DNA of 64,000 bases, taken from assembly GCA_947630215.1 (NCBI GenBank), contig CANRGX010000001.1, positions 62,001-126,000 of the forward strand, given 5' to 3'. The translations under genes were made by a program, and so were the position numbers. Shown here in pieces: positions 9,688-18,099 of this stretch (position 1 is its first letter; each line of letters begins with the position of its first letter). Source of the stretch: an uncultured Eisenbergiella sp. Its GTDB lineage: Bacteria > Bacillota > Clostridia > Lachnospirales > Lachnospiraceae. The notes beneath the pieces were generated by a model. That model made no database searches. It was not told where the DNA came from and saw nothing but the letters and a program-made list of their open reading frames with translations.

Positions 9688-10896
9688 ATGACAAAAACAG
9701 GCGGATACGACAGCAGAATAGAGCGGATGGGACAGGCCTTCTTCTATCTGGGCCTGGCTTTTGAGATCCTGATTGTGATCCTGGATAAAAGCTCCTGGAT
9801 CAATCCGGTGGAGGGGCAGATGTTCCGTGTCACCTTCCTGTTTTTTGTGCTCAAAGTATGCTGTACGAAATATTCGGCCAGGGAGTGGGGCGCGATTTTT
9901 CTGGCCGGGGCGGTGGCCGCGGTCTGCTATCTGATCTCCACCCGGGACGAGGCGGTGCGGGCCGTGGTCTTTGTGGTCTCCATGAAGGGAATCGACCATA
10001 AAAAGGCCATGAAGCTGACTTTTTGGGGCACCATAGCAGGGCTGCTGGTTCTGGCCGGCCTGGCTTTTGCCGGTGTGCTGGGAGAAGTGGTGGACGCCGG
10101 GGCCGGCTACGGGTTTAAGGCGGCGATCCCCCGGCTGTGTTTGGGCGTGGGCAATTCCAACGCGCTGGCCTGTATGATCTGGGCGCTGATGACGCTGGGG
10201 ATCTATCTGTACCATGAAAGGATGCGTCTGCCGCATTTTCTCCTGCTCTTGCTGCTGTGTGCTGCCGTATATGCGGCGACCGTGACCAGGACGGCGCTGT
10301 TGGTCATGCTGGTGACCGTGGCGGGGGCTGCTCTGATGCGGTACAGTAAGAAGCTGCGGGAGTCGAAATGGGTTTATGGCGGCGGGATAGTACTGGTGCT
10401 GTTGGAAGTGGCCTTTTCCATGTATGCCGCCCATATTTCCACCTGGTACGATTTCCTGGAGGATTGGCAGATCAAGCTGGATCGGGTGCTGACAGGCCGG
10501 ATCGTCAGTATTTACGCTTTCGAGAACGGCGGAGGGGTGCTGGAGAACTGGAAGCTGTTCGGGGATCCGGATTATATCGAATATTTTGACATGGGCTATG
10601 TGCGCCTGTTCTTCTGGTACGGGATCGTACCGGGCGCCTGCGCCATCCTTCTGGTGTGTCTGCTGATCCGTCAGTGTCAAAAGAAGCGGGATGCCTTCGG
10701 GTATGTGCTGGTCATGTCCTTTGCCCTGTATACGCTGACGGAGGCCCATGCGGTTTCGGTCTATCTGGCAAGAAACTACGTCCTGCTTTTGATGGGGGCT
10801 TATTGGACGGCCATGCTCCCCGGCAATGCACGCGGCCGGACGGCGTACTGGTGGCGGTTCTGGACACTATTTGCAAGCGGGGGAAAGAATCGATGA
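9688..10896 (+). CDS. O-antigen polymerase-like (Wzy-like) membrane protein
   Basis: About 10 hydrophobic segments, EpsG/Wzy-like layout, placed among glycosyltransferases. Confidence 0.65.
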   Translation: MTKTGGYDSRIERMGQAFFYLGLAFEILIVILDKSSWINPVEGQMFRVTFLFFVLKVCCTKYSAREWGAIFLAGAVAAVCYLISTRDEAVRAVVFVVSMKGIDHKKAMKLTFWGTIAGLLVLAGLAFAGVLGEVVDAGAGYGFKAAIPRLCLGVGNSNALACMIWALMTLGIYLYHERMRLPHFLLLLLLCAAVYAATVTRTALLVMLVTVAGAALMRYSKKLRESKWVYGGGIVLVLLEVAFSMYAAHISTWYDFLEDWQIKLDRVLTGRIVSIYAFENGGGVLENWKLFGDPDYIEYFDMGYVRLFFWYGIVPGACAILLVCLLIRQCQKKRDAFGYVLVMSFALYTLTEAHAVSVYLARNYVLLLMGAYWTAMLPGNARGRTAYWWRFWTLFASGGKNR

Positions 10897-11960
10897 AGGT
10901 GCTCATGATCGGTGCGGATCGCAGCGTGAAGGGCGGCGTATCCGCGGTGGTGAACAATCTGTACCGGGCAGGGCTGGATAAGAGAGTGGATCTGACCTAT
11001 ATCGGCACCGTGGTAGACGGCAGCAGGGCGCGGAAACTGTGGAAGGGGATCCGGGCGCTGATCCGGTTTCTGTTCTGCCTTCCGGGAGCCGATCTGGTGC
11101 ATGTGAACATGGCGGCGGACGCCAGCTGCAGACGGAAAATGATCTTTCTGCGCTTTGCGTATCTGGCCAAAAAAAAAGTGGTGATCCACGAGCATGGCGG
11201 GGATTTCCCGGGCTATTACAATCTGCGCTGCCACAGGGGACAGCAGCGCAGGATCCGCAGGATATTGGGAAAGGCGGATCGGTTCCTGGTGCTTTCTGAA
11301 GAATGGAAGACCTTCTTTTCGTCCCTTCTGCCGGACGTGCGGATGGAAGTGCTGCAAAACGCCGTTTTCCTGCCGCCGGAAGAAAAGCGGGATTATGGCG
11401 GTCACCGCGTCCTGTTTTTGGGCAGGCTGTGCAGGGAAAAGGGAATCGGGGAGCTTTTGGCGGCCGCGCCGGCGGTACGGGCCGCGGTGCCGGATTTTGA
11501 ACTGATTCTGGGCGGCTTCTGGGAGAGGGGCAGCGAGGATCTGCAGGCACGGGCGGCGGCTCTGGCGGAGTTTGTGTACTGTCCCGGCTGGGTTGGGGAG
11601 CGGCGCCGGACGGAGCTGTTTTCCTCCTGCAGCATCTTTGTGCTGCCCACCTGGTTTGAGGGACAGCCGATTTCCCTGCTGGAAGCCATGGCGGTAGGGC
11701 TGTGCCCCGCAGTCAGCGCGGTGGGGGGAATCCCGCAGATCATGGGGACAGAGGCAGGTTTTTACGGCGAAGCAAAGACGGGCGTCCTATTCCGGGAGAA
11801 GGATGAAAAAGCGCTGGAGACCGTTTTGATCCGGCTTTTGCAGGACGAGGAGCTGCAAAGACAGATGGGACAAAACGCCAGGGAACGGATTCGGGAGAGC
11901 TATGAGATTGGGCGGTATGTGGATCGTCTGACCGCCATTTATGAAGGAGTCATGGGATGA
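10893..11960 (+). CDS. Family 4 glycosyltransferase
   Basis: MKVLMIGADRSVKGGVSAVVNNLYRAG, LFLGRLCREKGIGELL, PTWFEGQPISLLEAMAVGL; ATG at 10893 overlaps the previous stop (ATGA), so the annotated upstream start at 10656 is rejected. Confidence 0.9.
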   Translation: MKVLMIGADRSVKGGVSAVVNNLYRAGLDKRVDLTYIGTVVDGSRARKLWKGIRALIRFLFCLPGADLVHVNMAADASCRRKMIFLRFAYLAKKKVVIHEHGGDFPGYYNLRCHRGQQRRIRRILGKADRFLVLSEEWKTFFSSLLPDVRMEVLQNAVFLPPEEKRDYGGHRVLFLGRLCREKGIGELLAAAPAVRAAVPDFELILGGFWERGSEDLQARAAALAEFVYCPGWVGERRRTELFSSCSIFVLPTWFEGQPISLLEAMAVGLCPAVSAVGGIPQIMGTEAGFYGEAKTGVLFREKDEKALETVLIRLLQDEELQRQMGQNARERIRESYEIGRYVDRLTAIYEGVMG

Positions 11961-12973
11961 AACAGGTAAGCGTGATCGTGCCGGTTTACCGGACACAGGC
12001 GTGGCTGGATCGCTGCGTGGAAAGCATAACCCGGCAGACGTTTGCGGATCTGGAGATCCTCCTGATAGACGACGGCTCCCCCGACGATTGTCCGGCCATC
12101 TGCGACCGGTGGGCGGAAAAGGACGCGCGTATCCGTGTCCTGCATAAAAAAAACGGCGGCCTGATGGCGGCCTGGATGGACGGCGTGCGCATGAGCACGG
12201 GCAGGTACCTGTGTTTTGTGGACAGCGACGACTGGATCGACGCCTGTATGGTGGAAGAACTGATGAAGGTATCTTCCGGCGGCGGACGGGAAATTCTGTG
12301 CGGCAATTATGTGCAGGAGGAGAAAAAGCGGCGTTTTTGCGTGATACAGTCCATGCCGCCGGGCACGTATGAAGGAGGGGCGCTGGCGGAACAGTTATTT
12401 GGCAGACTCTTGGGAGAGGAAAAGCGTCCGGTCACACTCTCCCGCTGTATGAAGCTGTTTTCCCGGGAACTCATCGAAGAAAACCTGCGCTGGTGCGATC
12501 CGGCCATCGTCATGGCGGAAGACGTAAACATTACCCTCCCGGCTTTTCTGGACGCCCGGCGGGTTGTCCTTTTAGAGGACGCGTGTTATTATCATTATCT
12601 GTATCTGCGCGAATCCATGGCGCACCGGTATGACACAGGATTGGCGGACAATGTGGAGCGGTTCTGCCGCACGGCGGAAAACATCCTGCGGGAAAAGGGA
12701 GCGCCGGACTGGAAGGGACAGTTGGAAAGGGAGCGGGTGCTTCTGACCTTTCTGGCGATGAAGAACGAGCTGCGCGGGAAGAAGCCCGGATGGCGCAGGC
12801 GGCTGCAGGAGATCTGCACCGGCCCGCAGACAGCGCAGGCGGCCCGGGAATATCCGCCGAAGCTGGAGACAGGGGAAAACCGGCTGCTCTTATTTGCCAT
12901 GCGGCATCCGGGGCCGGTGATTTTTCAGGCGCTGGGCATTTTGTTTTGGGTACACGGGCTGAGGACCCGCTGA
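11957..12973 (+). CDS. Family 2 glycosyltransferase
   Basis: KQVSVIVPVYRTQAWLDRCVESITRQTFADLEILLIDDGSPDD, FVDSDDWID. Confidence 0.9.
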   Translation: MKQVSVIVPVYRTQAWLDRCVESITRQTFADLEILLIDDGSPDDCPAICDRWAEKDARIRVLHKKNGGLMAAWMDGVRMSTGRYLCFVDSDDWIDACMVEELMKVSSGGGREILCGNYVQEEKKRRFCVIQSMPPGTYEGGALAEQLFGRLLGEEKRPVTLSRCMKLFSRELIEENLRWCDPAIVMAEDVNITLPAFLDARRVVLLEDACYYHYLYLRESMAHRYDTGLADNVERFCRTAENILREKGAPDWKGQLERERVLLTFLAMKNELRGKKPGWRRRLQEICTGPQTAQAAREYPPKLETGENRLLLFAMRHPGPVIFQALGILFWVHGLRTR

Positions 12974-13011
12974 GGAAAGAAGAAAGAGGAAAGAGGAAAG
13001 GGGGAGCGGAT

Positions 13012-14058
13012 GTGGAGAAGGGAAAAATCAGCGTGATCGTGCCGGTCTATAACGGCGCAGCGTGGATTGCGGACTGCTTAAAAAGCATTCTGGCCCAGAC
13101 CTATGCCAGGTTTGAAGTGCTGGTACTGGACGACCACTCGCAGGACGGCACGGCGGACATTGTGCGCCGGATCCAGAGAGAAGATGCGCGCATCCGTTTC
13201 CTACAGCGGGACAAAAGCGGCGTCTCCTCCGCGCGCAATCAGGGGATAGAGGAAACGGACGGGGAGTTTCTCACTTTTGTGGATGCGGACGATATTATAG
13301 ACAGAAAAATATTTGATATATGGATAAATATTCTGAATAAAGAAAAAAGCGATATTGCGTTATGCGATTATATTAAAATAAAATCAGAGGATACAGAAAT
13401 ATTCGATAAAAATAATAAATGTTCAGAATTAAAAGAATATTCAGATAAATATAATAATATAGAACACAATAGACAGGAAAAACAGAAAAATGATGTTATA
13501 AATATAGATAATAAAAGATATTTGTCAGATTATATTTTGAGAGGACATTCCCATTGCTGGGGGATCCTGTACCGGCGTCAATGTGTCGGCGGGGTGCGGT
13601 TCCGGGAAGATTTGACCATTGGCGAGGATATGATGTTTCTGGTGGATCTGCTGCCGCGGCTTTCAGCGGTGAGTGTGACGGCATATCCGGGATACGGATA
13701 CCGGGTGCATGCGGGCGGCGCCATGCTGCGTCCCTTTGTGCCTTCTTATATGGACGAAATCAAAAGCTGGGAACTGGCCGCCGACAGGATCCGGCGGGAT
13801 TTTCCGGATCTGAATGCGCGTGCCAGCGGTATTCTTGCGGTCTCCGCCGTTTTGACGGCGGGCAAGATCGCGGTTCTGCCGCCGGATAGGCAAAAACAGT
13901 TCGGCCGGTTCGTGGAGAAGTGCCGGGAGACCGTGCGGCAGGCGCTCAAGACGCCGGGAGCGAAACGGGAACTGCCCGGCGGATATAAAATCAAGACGGC
14001 GCTGCTCTCCTTCTGCCCGAATCTGTATCTGGGGCTGTATCATCTTTGGAAGCGTTGA
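13012..14058 (+). CDS. Family 2 glycosyltransferase containing an AT-rich coding patch
   Basis: VEKGKISVIVPVYNGAAWIADCLKSILAQTYARFEVLVLDDHSQDG, FVDADDII; GTG start at 13012 with an upstream AAAGGGGGAG ribosome-binding site; AT-rich segment about 13295-13545 is in frame. Confidence 0.85.
   Translation: MEKGKISVIVPVYNGAAWIADCLKSILAQTYARFEVLVLDDHSQDGTADIVRRIQREDARIRFLQRDKSGVSSARNQGIEETDGEFLTFVDADDIIDRKIFDIWINILNKEKSDIALCDYIKIKSEDTEIFDKNNKCSELKEYSDKYNNIEHNRQEKQKNDVINIDNKRYLSDYILRGHSHCWGILYRRQCVGGVRFREDLTIGEDMMFLVDLLPRLSAVSVTAYPGYGYRVHAGGAMLRPFVPSYMDEIKSWELAADRIRRDFPDLNARASGILAVSAVLTAGKIAVLPPDRQKQFGRFVEKCRETVRQALKTPGAKRELPGGYKIKTALLSFCPNLYLGLYHLWKR
13295..13545 (+). other. In-frame AT-rich compositional patch inside a high-GC glycosyltransferase gene
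   Basis: Hand count 13321-13500: 39/180 G+C (~22%); adjacent line 13201-13260: 37/60 (~62%). Confidence 0.9.
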
Positions 14059-14078
14059 AATGGGGGGAGGAAAAACCC

Positions 14079-15254
14079 ATGAAAACAGACGAAGTTGTCC
14101 TGTATATGCACGCCGGAAGCGGCAACCACGGCTGCGAGGCCATTGTCAACGGTCTGTGCGGTCTGCTGCCCGCGCCCGCGATTCTGATGAGCACCCGGGC
14201 CGCAGAGGATGCGCGCTACTCTCTGGGCGCGCTGTGCGCCGGGATTTTGCAGGAAAAAGAGATAGAAAAGCATTTTTTGATCCACAGCTTTTATTACGGC
14301 TGGAGAAAGCTGGCGCGGGATCCGGAGAGCTTCATGCGCTACCGTTATAGGGCCGTCTGCGGCAAAAACGCCAGACGTCTGAATATTTCCATCGGCGGGG
14401 ACAATTACTGCTATGAAAATATGCTGGATCGGCTGCTGCTTTCCAACCGGATGTTCCACCGGCAGGGCGGCAGAACCGTGCTTTACGGCTGCTCCGTGGA
14501 GCCAGATCTTCTGAAACGGCCGGAAATTCTGGAGGATATGAAACGCTACGACGCCATTGTGGCCAGGGAGAGTCTCACCTATGAGGCGCTGCGGGCGGCG
14601 GGCGTGGATCGGGGCCTGTATTTGTGCCCGGATCCGGCCTTTCTGATGGAAAAAGAAGAACTGCCGCTGCCGGAAGGCTGGGCAGAGGGCAGAATGCTGG
14701 GGCTCAACGTCAGTCCCATGATTGTGGAGAAGGAAAACAAGGCCGGGATTACCATGGAGAATTACCGGGCGCTGATCGGGTATGTGCTGGAAAACACCGA
14801 TCTGAACGTGGCGCTGATTCCGCATGTGGTCTGGGAAAGCAACGACGACAGAAAACCGCTGGCGCAGCTGTATGAAGCCTTTGAGAAGACCGGCCGGGTG
14901 CTGCTGCTTCCCGACGCTTCCGCGCCGCAGCTGAAGGGCTACATCAGCCGGTGCCGTCTGTTTGTGGGGGCCAGGACGCATGCCGTCATCGCCGCCTATT
15001 CGTCCTGTGTTCCTACGCTGGCGTTGGGGTATTCTATAAAGGCGAAGGGAATTGCGCGGGATCTGTTCGGAACAGATCAGGCTTATGTGCTTCCCGTGCA
15101 GGCGCTTTCCCAAAAGACGGATCTGACCGACGCTTTTGGGCGGCTTCTTAGGGAGGAAGAAGCCATACGCAGGCATTTGGAGCAGAGGATGCCGGACTAC
15201 CGGGCGCAGGCCAAAAGGGGAAGGGCTGTGCTTTCCGGCCTGGCGGGGGACTGA
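14079..15254 (+). CDS. Polysaccharide pyruvyl transferase family protein
   Basis: VLYMHAGSGNHGCEAIVNGL, SIGGDNYCYENM, ARESLTYEAL, FVGARTHAVIAAYSS; ATG at 14079 preceded by GGGGGGAGG. Confidence 0.85.
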   Translation: MKTDEVVLYMHAGSGNHGCEAIVNGLCGLLPAPAILMSTRAAEDARYSLGALCAGILQEKEIEKHFLIHSFYYGWRKLARDPESFMRYRYRAVCGKNARRLNISIGGDNYCYENMLDRLLLSNRMFHRQGGRTVLYGCSVEPDLLKRPEILEDMKRYDAIVARESLTYEALRAAGVDRGLYLCPDPAFLMEKEELPLPEGWAEGRMLGLNVSPMIVEKENKAGITMENYRALIGYVLENTDLNVALIPHVVWESNDDRKPLAQLYEAFEKTGRVLLLPDASAPQLKGYISRCRLFVGARTHAVIAAYSSCVPTLALGYSIKAKGIARDLFGTDQAYVLPVQALSQKTDLTDAFGRLLREEEAIRRHLEQRMPDYRAQAKRGRAVLSGLAGD

Positions 15255-15259
15255 AAAAC

Positions 15260-16516
15260 ATGGGAAATGAAAAGGCAGAAAAAAACTTAACAAAAATGAG
15301 CGACAGGGCCGGAGAACTGCTTTTTTCCTACCCTGCCGTCACAACGTCCGAAAAGGGCAAGCGGCTGGTAAAGAAAATTTTGTTCAGACAGAAGATCGCG
15401 CCGCTGGATGCCTTTTCCTGGCCCAATGCCATGCTGGGCGACGGACTGCTGGCCGCATTCTCGGCCACGGGGGAACAGAAGGCGTTTCTGGATACCGTCG
15501 TTTATCTGGAGCAATGGGCGAAAAAAGGCTGTCCCATCCACTATGCGGACAACATTATGAACGGCAAGCTGGCCATGTGGGTGGAGGGGCTGATGGAACA
15601 TACCCCGTCCGGTGACAGGACAGCGCCCGGCAATGTGCCGGAGGGGGTAAAAACAAAGAAAAAGATGCATCCGGGGCAAGGAGGGCTGCAGAAATCCTGT
15701 CGGGAGATTTTGGATCGCTGCGCGGACTGGCTGCGGCAGACGCCCAAAACGGCGGAGGGCATCCTGCCTTACCGGCCGCAGCACCCGGACTGGATTTTTG
15801 CAGATACCATCGGCATGGTATGCCCGTTTTTGTGCCGCTACGGCGCGCAAAAGGGGGATGTGGCGCTGCTGCGCCTGGGCATCCGTCAGATGCAGGTCTT
15901 TCTGGAGCGGGGAATGGACAGGGCCAGCGGCCTGCCCTATCATGGCTATGAAGAAAGAACCGGCATGAAATACGGCGTAATCGGCTGGGGAAGGGCCTGC
16001 GGCTGGCTGTTAAAGGGAATGGCGGACAGTCTGCCCTGGCTGACGGGACAGAAAAAAGAGTTTGCCGGATTGCTGCTTTCCTATCGGAAGCTGGCGGCCG
16101 CCATACTGGATTTCCAGCGGCCCGACGGCGGGTTTTCCTGGCTTCTTCCGGCCACGGAGGGCCACCGGGACACGTCCGCGGAGGGCATGATCGGAGCCGC
16201 CCTGTGCAGCGGCCTGCGGATGGGATATTTTCAGGACACCGGAACGGTGGGCAGCGCCATGGCGCTGGAGATGGCGCAGGAAAATCCGGATCGGATCCCA
16301 GGCGAGGAAAAACGGGTGCAGGAGGCGCTGACGCGGCTGTCCGGCGCCATGGAGCATTCGCTGGAGGATGGCGTGATCCGGGACAGTTTGGGCGAGTGCG
16401 TGGGATTCGGGGAATATCCCCAGGTCTACGGAGTATATCCCTGGGGGATGGGCAGCGCGCTGGAGTTTTTCAGTGAAAAACAGCTGCTTGAAAAGACGGA
16501 GCAAAACCGGCGCTGA
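15260..16516 (+). CDS. GH88/GH105-like unsaturated uronyl hydrolase family protein
   Basis: DWIFADTIGMVCPFLCRYG, GYEERTGMKYGVIGWGRACGWLLKGMADSL, QRPDGGFSWLLP, DTSAEGMIGAAL; no signal peptide. Confidence 0.75.
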   Translation: MGNEKAEKNLTKMSDRAGELLFSYPAVTTSEKGKRLVKKILFRQKIAPLDAFSWPNAMLGDGLLAAFSATGEQKAFLDTVVYLEQWAKKGCPIHYADNIMNGKLAMWVEGLMEHTPSGDRTAPGNVPEGVKTKKKMHPGQGGLQKSCREILDRCADWLRQTPKTAEGILPYRPQHPDWIFADTIGMVCPFLCRYGAQKGDVALLRLGIRQMQVFLERGMDRASGLPYHGYEERTGMKYGVIGWGRACGWLLKGMADSLPWLTGQKKEFAGLLLSYRKLAAAILDFQRPDGGFSWLLPATEGHRDTSAEGMIGAALCSGLRMGYFQDTGTVGSAMALEMAQENPDRIPGEEKRVQEALTRLSGAMEHSLEDGVIRDSLGECVGFGEYPQVYGVYPWGMGSALEFFSEKQLLEKTEQNRR

Positions 16517-18078
16517 TGGGGAAGAAAATGGAACGGCAGACGGGCAGAATCGGATATGCGGCAAAAAATATCATATTTGGGATAGGCGGCAACGTGGTCA
16601 CCATGCTGCTGCGCTTTGCCCTGCGCACGATTTTCATCGCGAAGCTGGGGGAGACGCTGACCGGCGTGGAGGATCTGTATACGGAAGTGCTGACGCTTCT
16701 GTCCCTGGCGGAGCTGGGCGTCGGAACCGCCTTGAACTTCAGCCTGTACGGCCCGGTGGCCAGAGGCGAGCGGGAAAAAGTAAAATCCTATATGCGTCTC
16801 TACCGGCAGGCATACCGGATCATTGCTATCGTCATTGCGGTGGCGGGCGTAGCGCTGGTGCCTTTTTTGCCGTACATCGTGGGAGAACCGGGCAGCCTGA
16901 CGCTGGGACAGCTGCGGACCTATTACCTCGTATTTTTGTTCAACACGGTCAGTTCCTATTTCGTGGCCTATAAATACAGTCTGGCAAACGCTGAACAGAA
17001 AAATTATATCCAGACCAATACCATTACCGTCACGAAAATGATCACGGTGGCGCTCCAGATTCTGGGGCTCTTTCTGCTGCCTAACTATATGGTGTATCTG
17101 CTGACGCAGGCGGCGGTGGAGCTGGCCCAGAAAATCTTCATCAGCCGGTATCTGGACAGAAGGTATCCGCTGCTGAAGGAAAAGGAGGTACAGCCGCTGT
17201 CTTTTGCCGAACGCCGGGAGGTGCAGAAAAAGACGGGAGCCCTGCTGATGCACCGGCTGGGGGATATGGCCCGGCTGCAGACGGACGCCGTCATCATTTC
17301 CGCTTTTGAGAATGTGGCGGCGGTGGGTTTTATCGGCAACTATAAGCTGATCGTCAATTCCGTATCCAATTATGTGAATGTGATCTTCAATTCCGTGATT
17401 TCCGGGTTTGGCAATCTGATCGCCACGGAGGGGAAAGAAAAGCAGTTTGCCCTGTTTAAAGTGTACCGGTTCTTCGCCGTCTGGGTCTACGGATTTACCA
17501 CGGTGGGATTTTTCCTGCTGCTGTCGCCGCTTTTGGAGCTGGTGGGACGTTTCCTGGGAAAGGATCTGGTGCTGGCTTCCTCTGTCATTGCCTGGTTTTT
17601 GGCGGACTATTTTTTAAAGGGGGAGCGGATCGTGCTCTCCAACTTTAAAACGGCGGCGGGCGTGTTTGAACAGGACAAATATCTGGCGCTGATCCAGGGC
17701 GTTGTGAATCTGGTGCTTTCCATTGCGCTGGTACGGCCGCTGGGGCTGACGGGCGTGTATATCGGCACGGTGGTGTCGGGGCTGATCGCCAACGTCACCA
17801 AGCCCATCATCATCTACCGGGTCTGCTTTGACCGATCCGCCTGGGCCTATTTTGCGGACTTTGGGAAATACACGGTTGTCATCGTCGTCCTGCTGGGCCT
17901 TTTGAGCCTGCTGCAGGGTGTGCTGATGCCCCAGGTGACAGCGGCAAAATTTGTCCTGATGCTGGTTGTGATCACCGTGGTATTCAACGCCGGTTTCCTG
18001 CTCGCCTTTGGCAGGACGGCGGAATTTGGGTATCTGTATCATGCGGTAAAGGAACGGATCGGGCGGCCGGAAAGGTGA
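16516..18078 (+). CDS. Polysaccharide flippase (Wzx/MATE superfamily)
   Basis: AAKNIIFGIGGNVVTMLLRFALRTIFIAKLGETLTGVEDLYTEVLTLLSLAELGVGTALNFSLYGPVARGE, 12-14 TM. Confidence 0.85.
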   Translation: MGKKMERQTGRIGYAAKNIIFGIGGNVVTMLLRFALRTIFIAKLGETLTGVEDLYTEVLTLLSLAELGVGTALNFSLYGPVARGEREKVKSYMRLYRQAYRIIAIVIAVAGVALVPFLPYIVGEPGSLTLGQLRTYYLVFLFNTVSSYFVAYKYSLANAEQKNYIQTNTITVTKMITVALQILGLFLLPNYMVYLLTQAAVELAQKIFISRYLDRRYPLLKEKEVQPLSFAERREVQKKTGALLMHRLGDMARLQTDAVIISAFENVAAVGFIGNYKLIVNSVSNYVNVIFNSVISGFGNLIATEGKEKQFALFKVYRFFAVWVYGFTTVGFFLLLSPLLELVGRFLGKDLVLASSVIAWFLADYFLKGERIVLSNFKTAAGVFEQDKYLALIQGVVNLVLSIALVRPLGLTGVYIGTVVSGLIANVTKPIIIYRVCFDRSAWAYFADFGKYTVVIVVLLGLLSLLQGVLMPQVTAAKFVLMLVVITVVFNAGFLLAFGRTAEFGYLYHAVKERIGRPER

Positions 18079-18099
18079 GATCCGAAAGGGGGAAACACA

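Noticed and set aside
10656-10892. N-terminal 79-codon extension of the GT4 ORF
   Set aside because: Lies inside the polymerase-like gene in another frame; the ATG at 10893 overlapping the stop (ATGA) starts a canonical GT4 N-terminus.
12790-13011. N-terminal extension of the GT2 ORF
   Set aside because: Overlaps the preceding GT2 gene out of frame; GTG at 13012 with a good ribosome-binding site precedes KISVIVPVYNG.
13295-13545. Interpretation of the AT-rich patch as an intein, intron or IS remnant
   Set aside because: No intein splice motifs, frame continues through conserved GT2 sequence, no terminal inverted repeats or target-site duplication seen, and too short for a group I/II intron.
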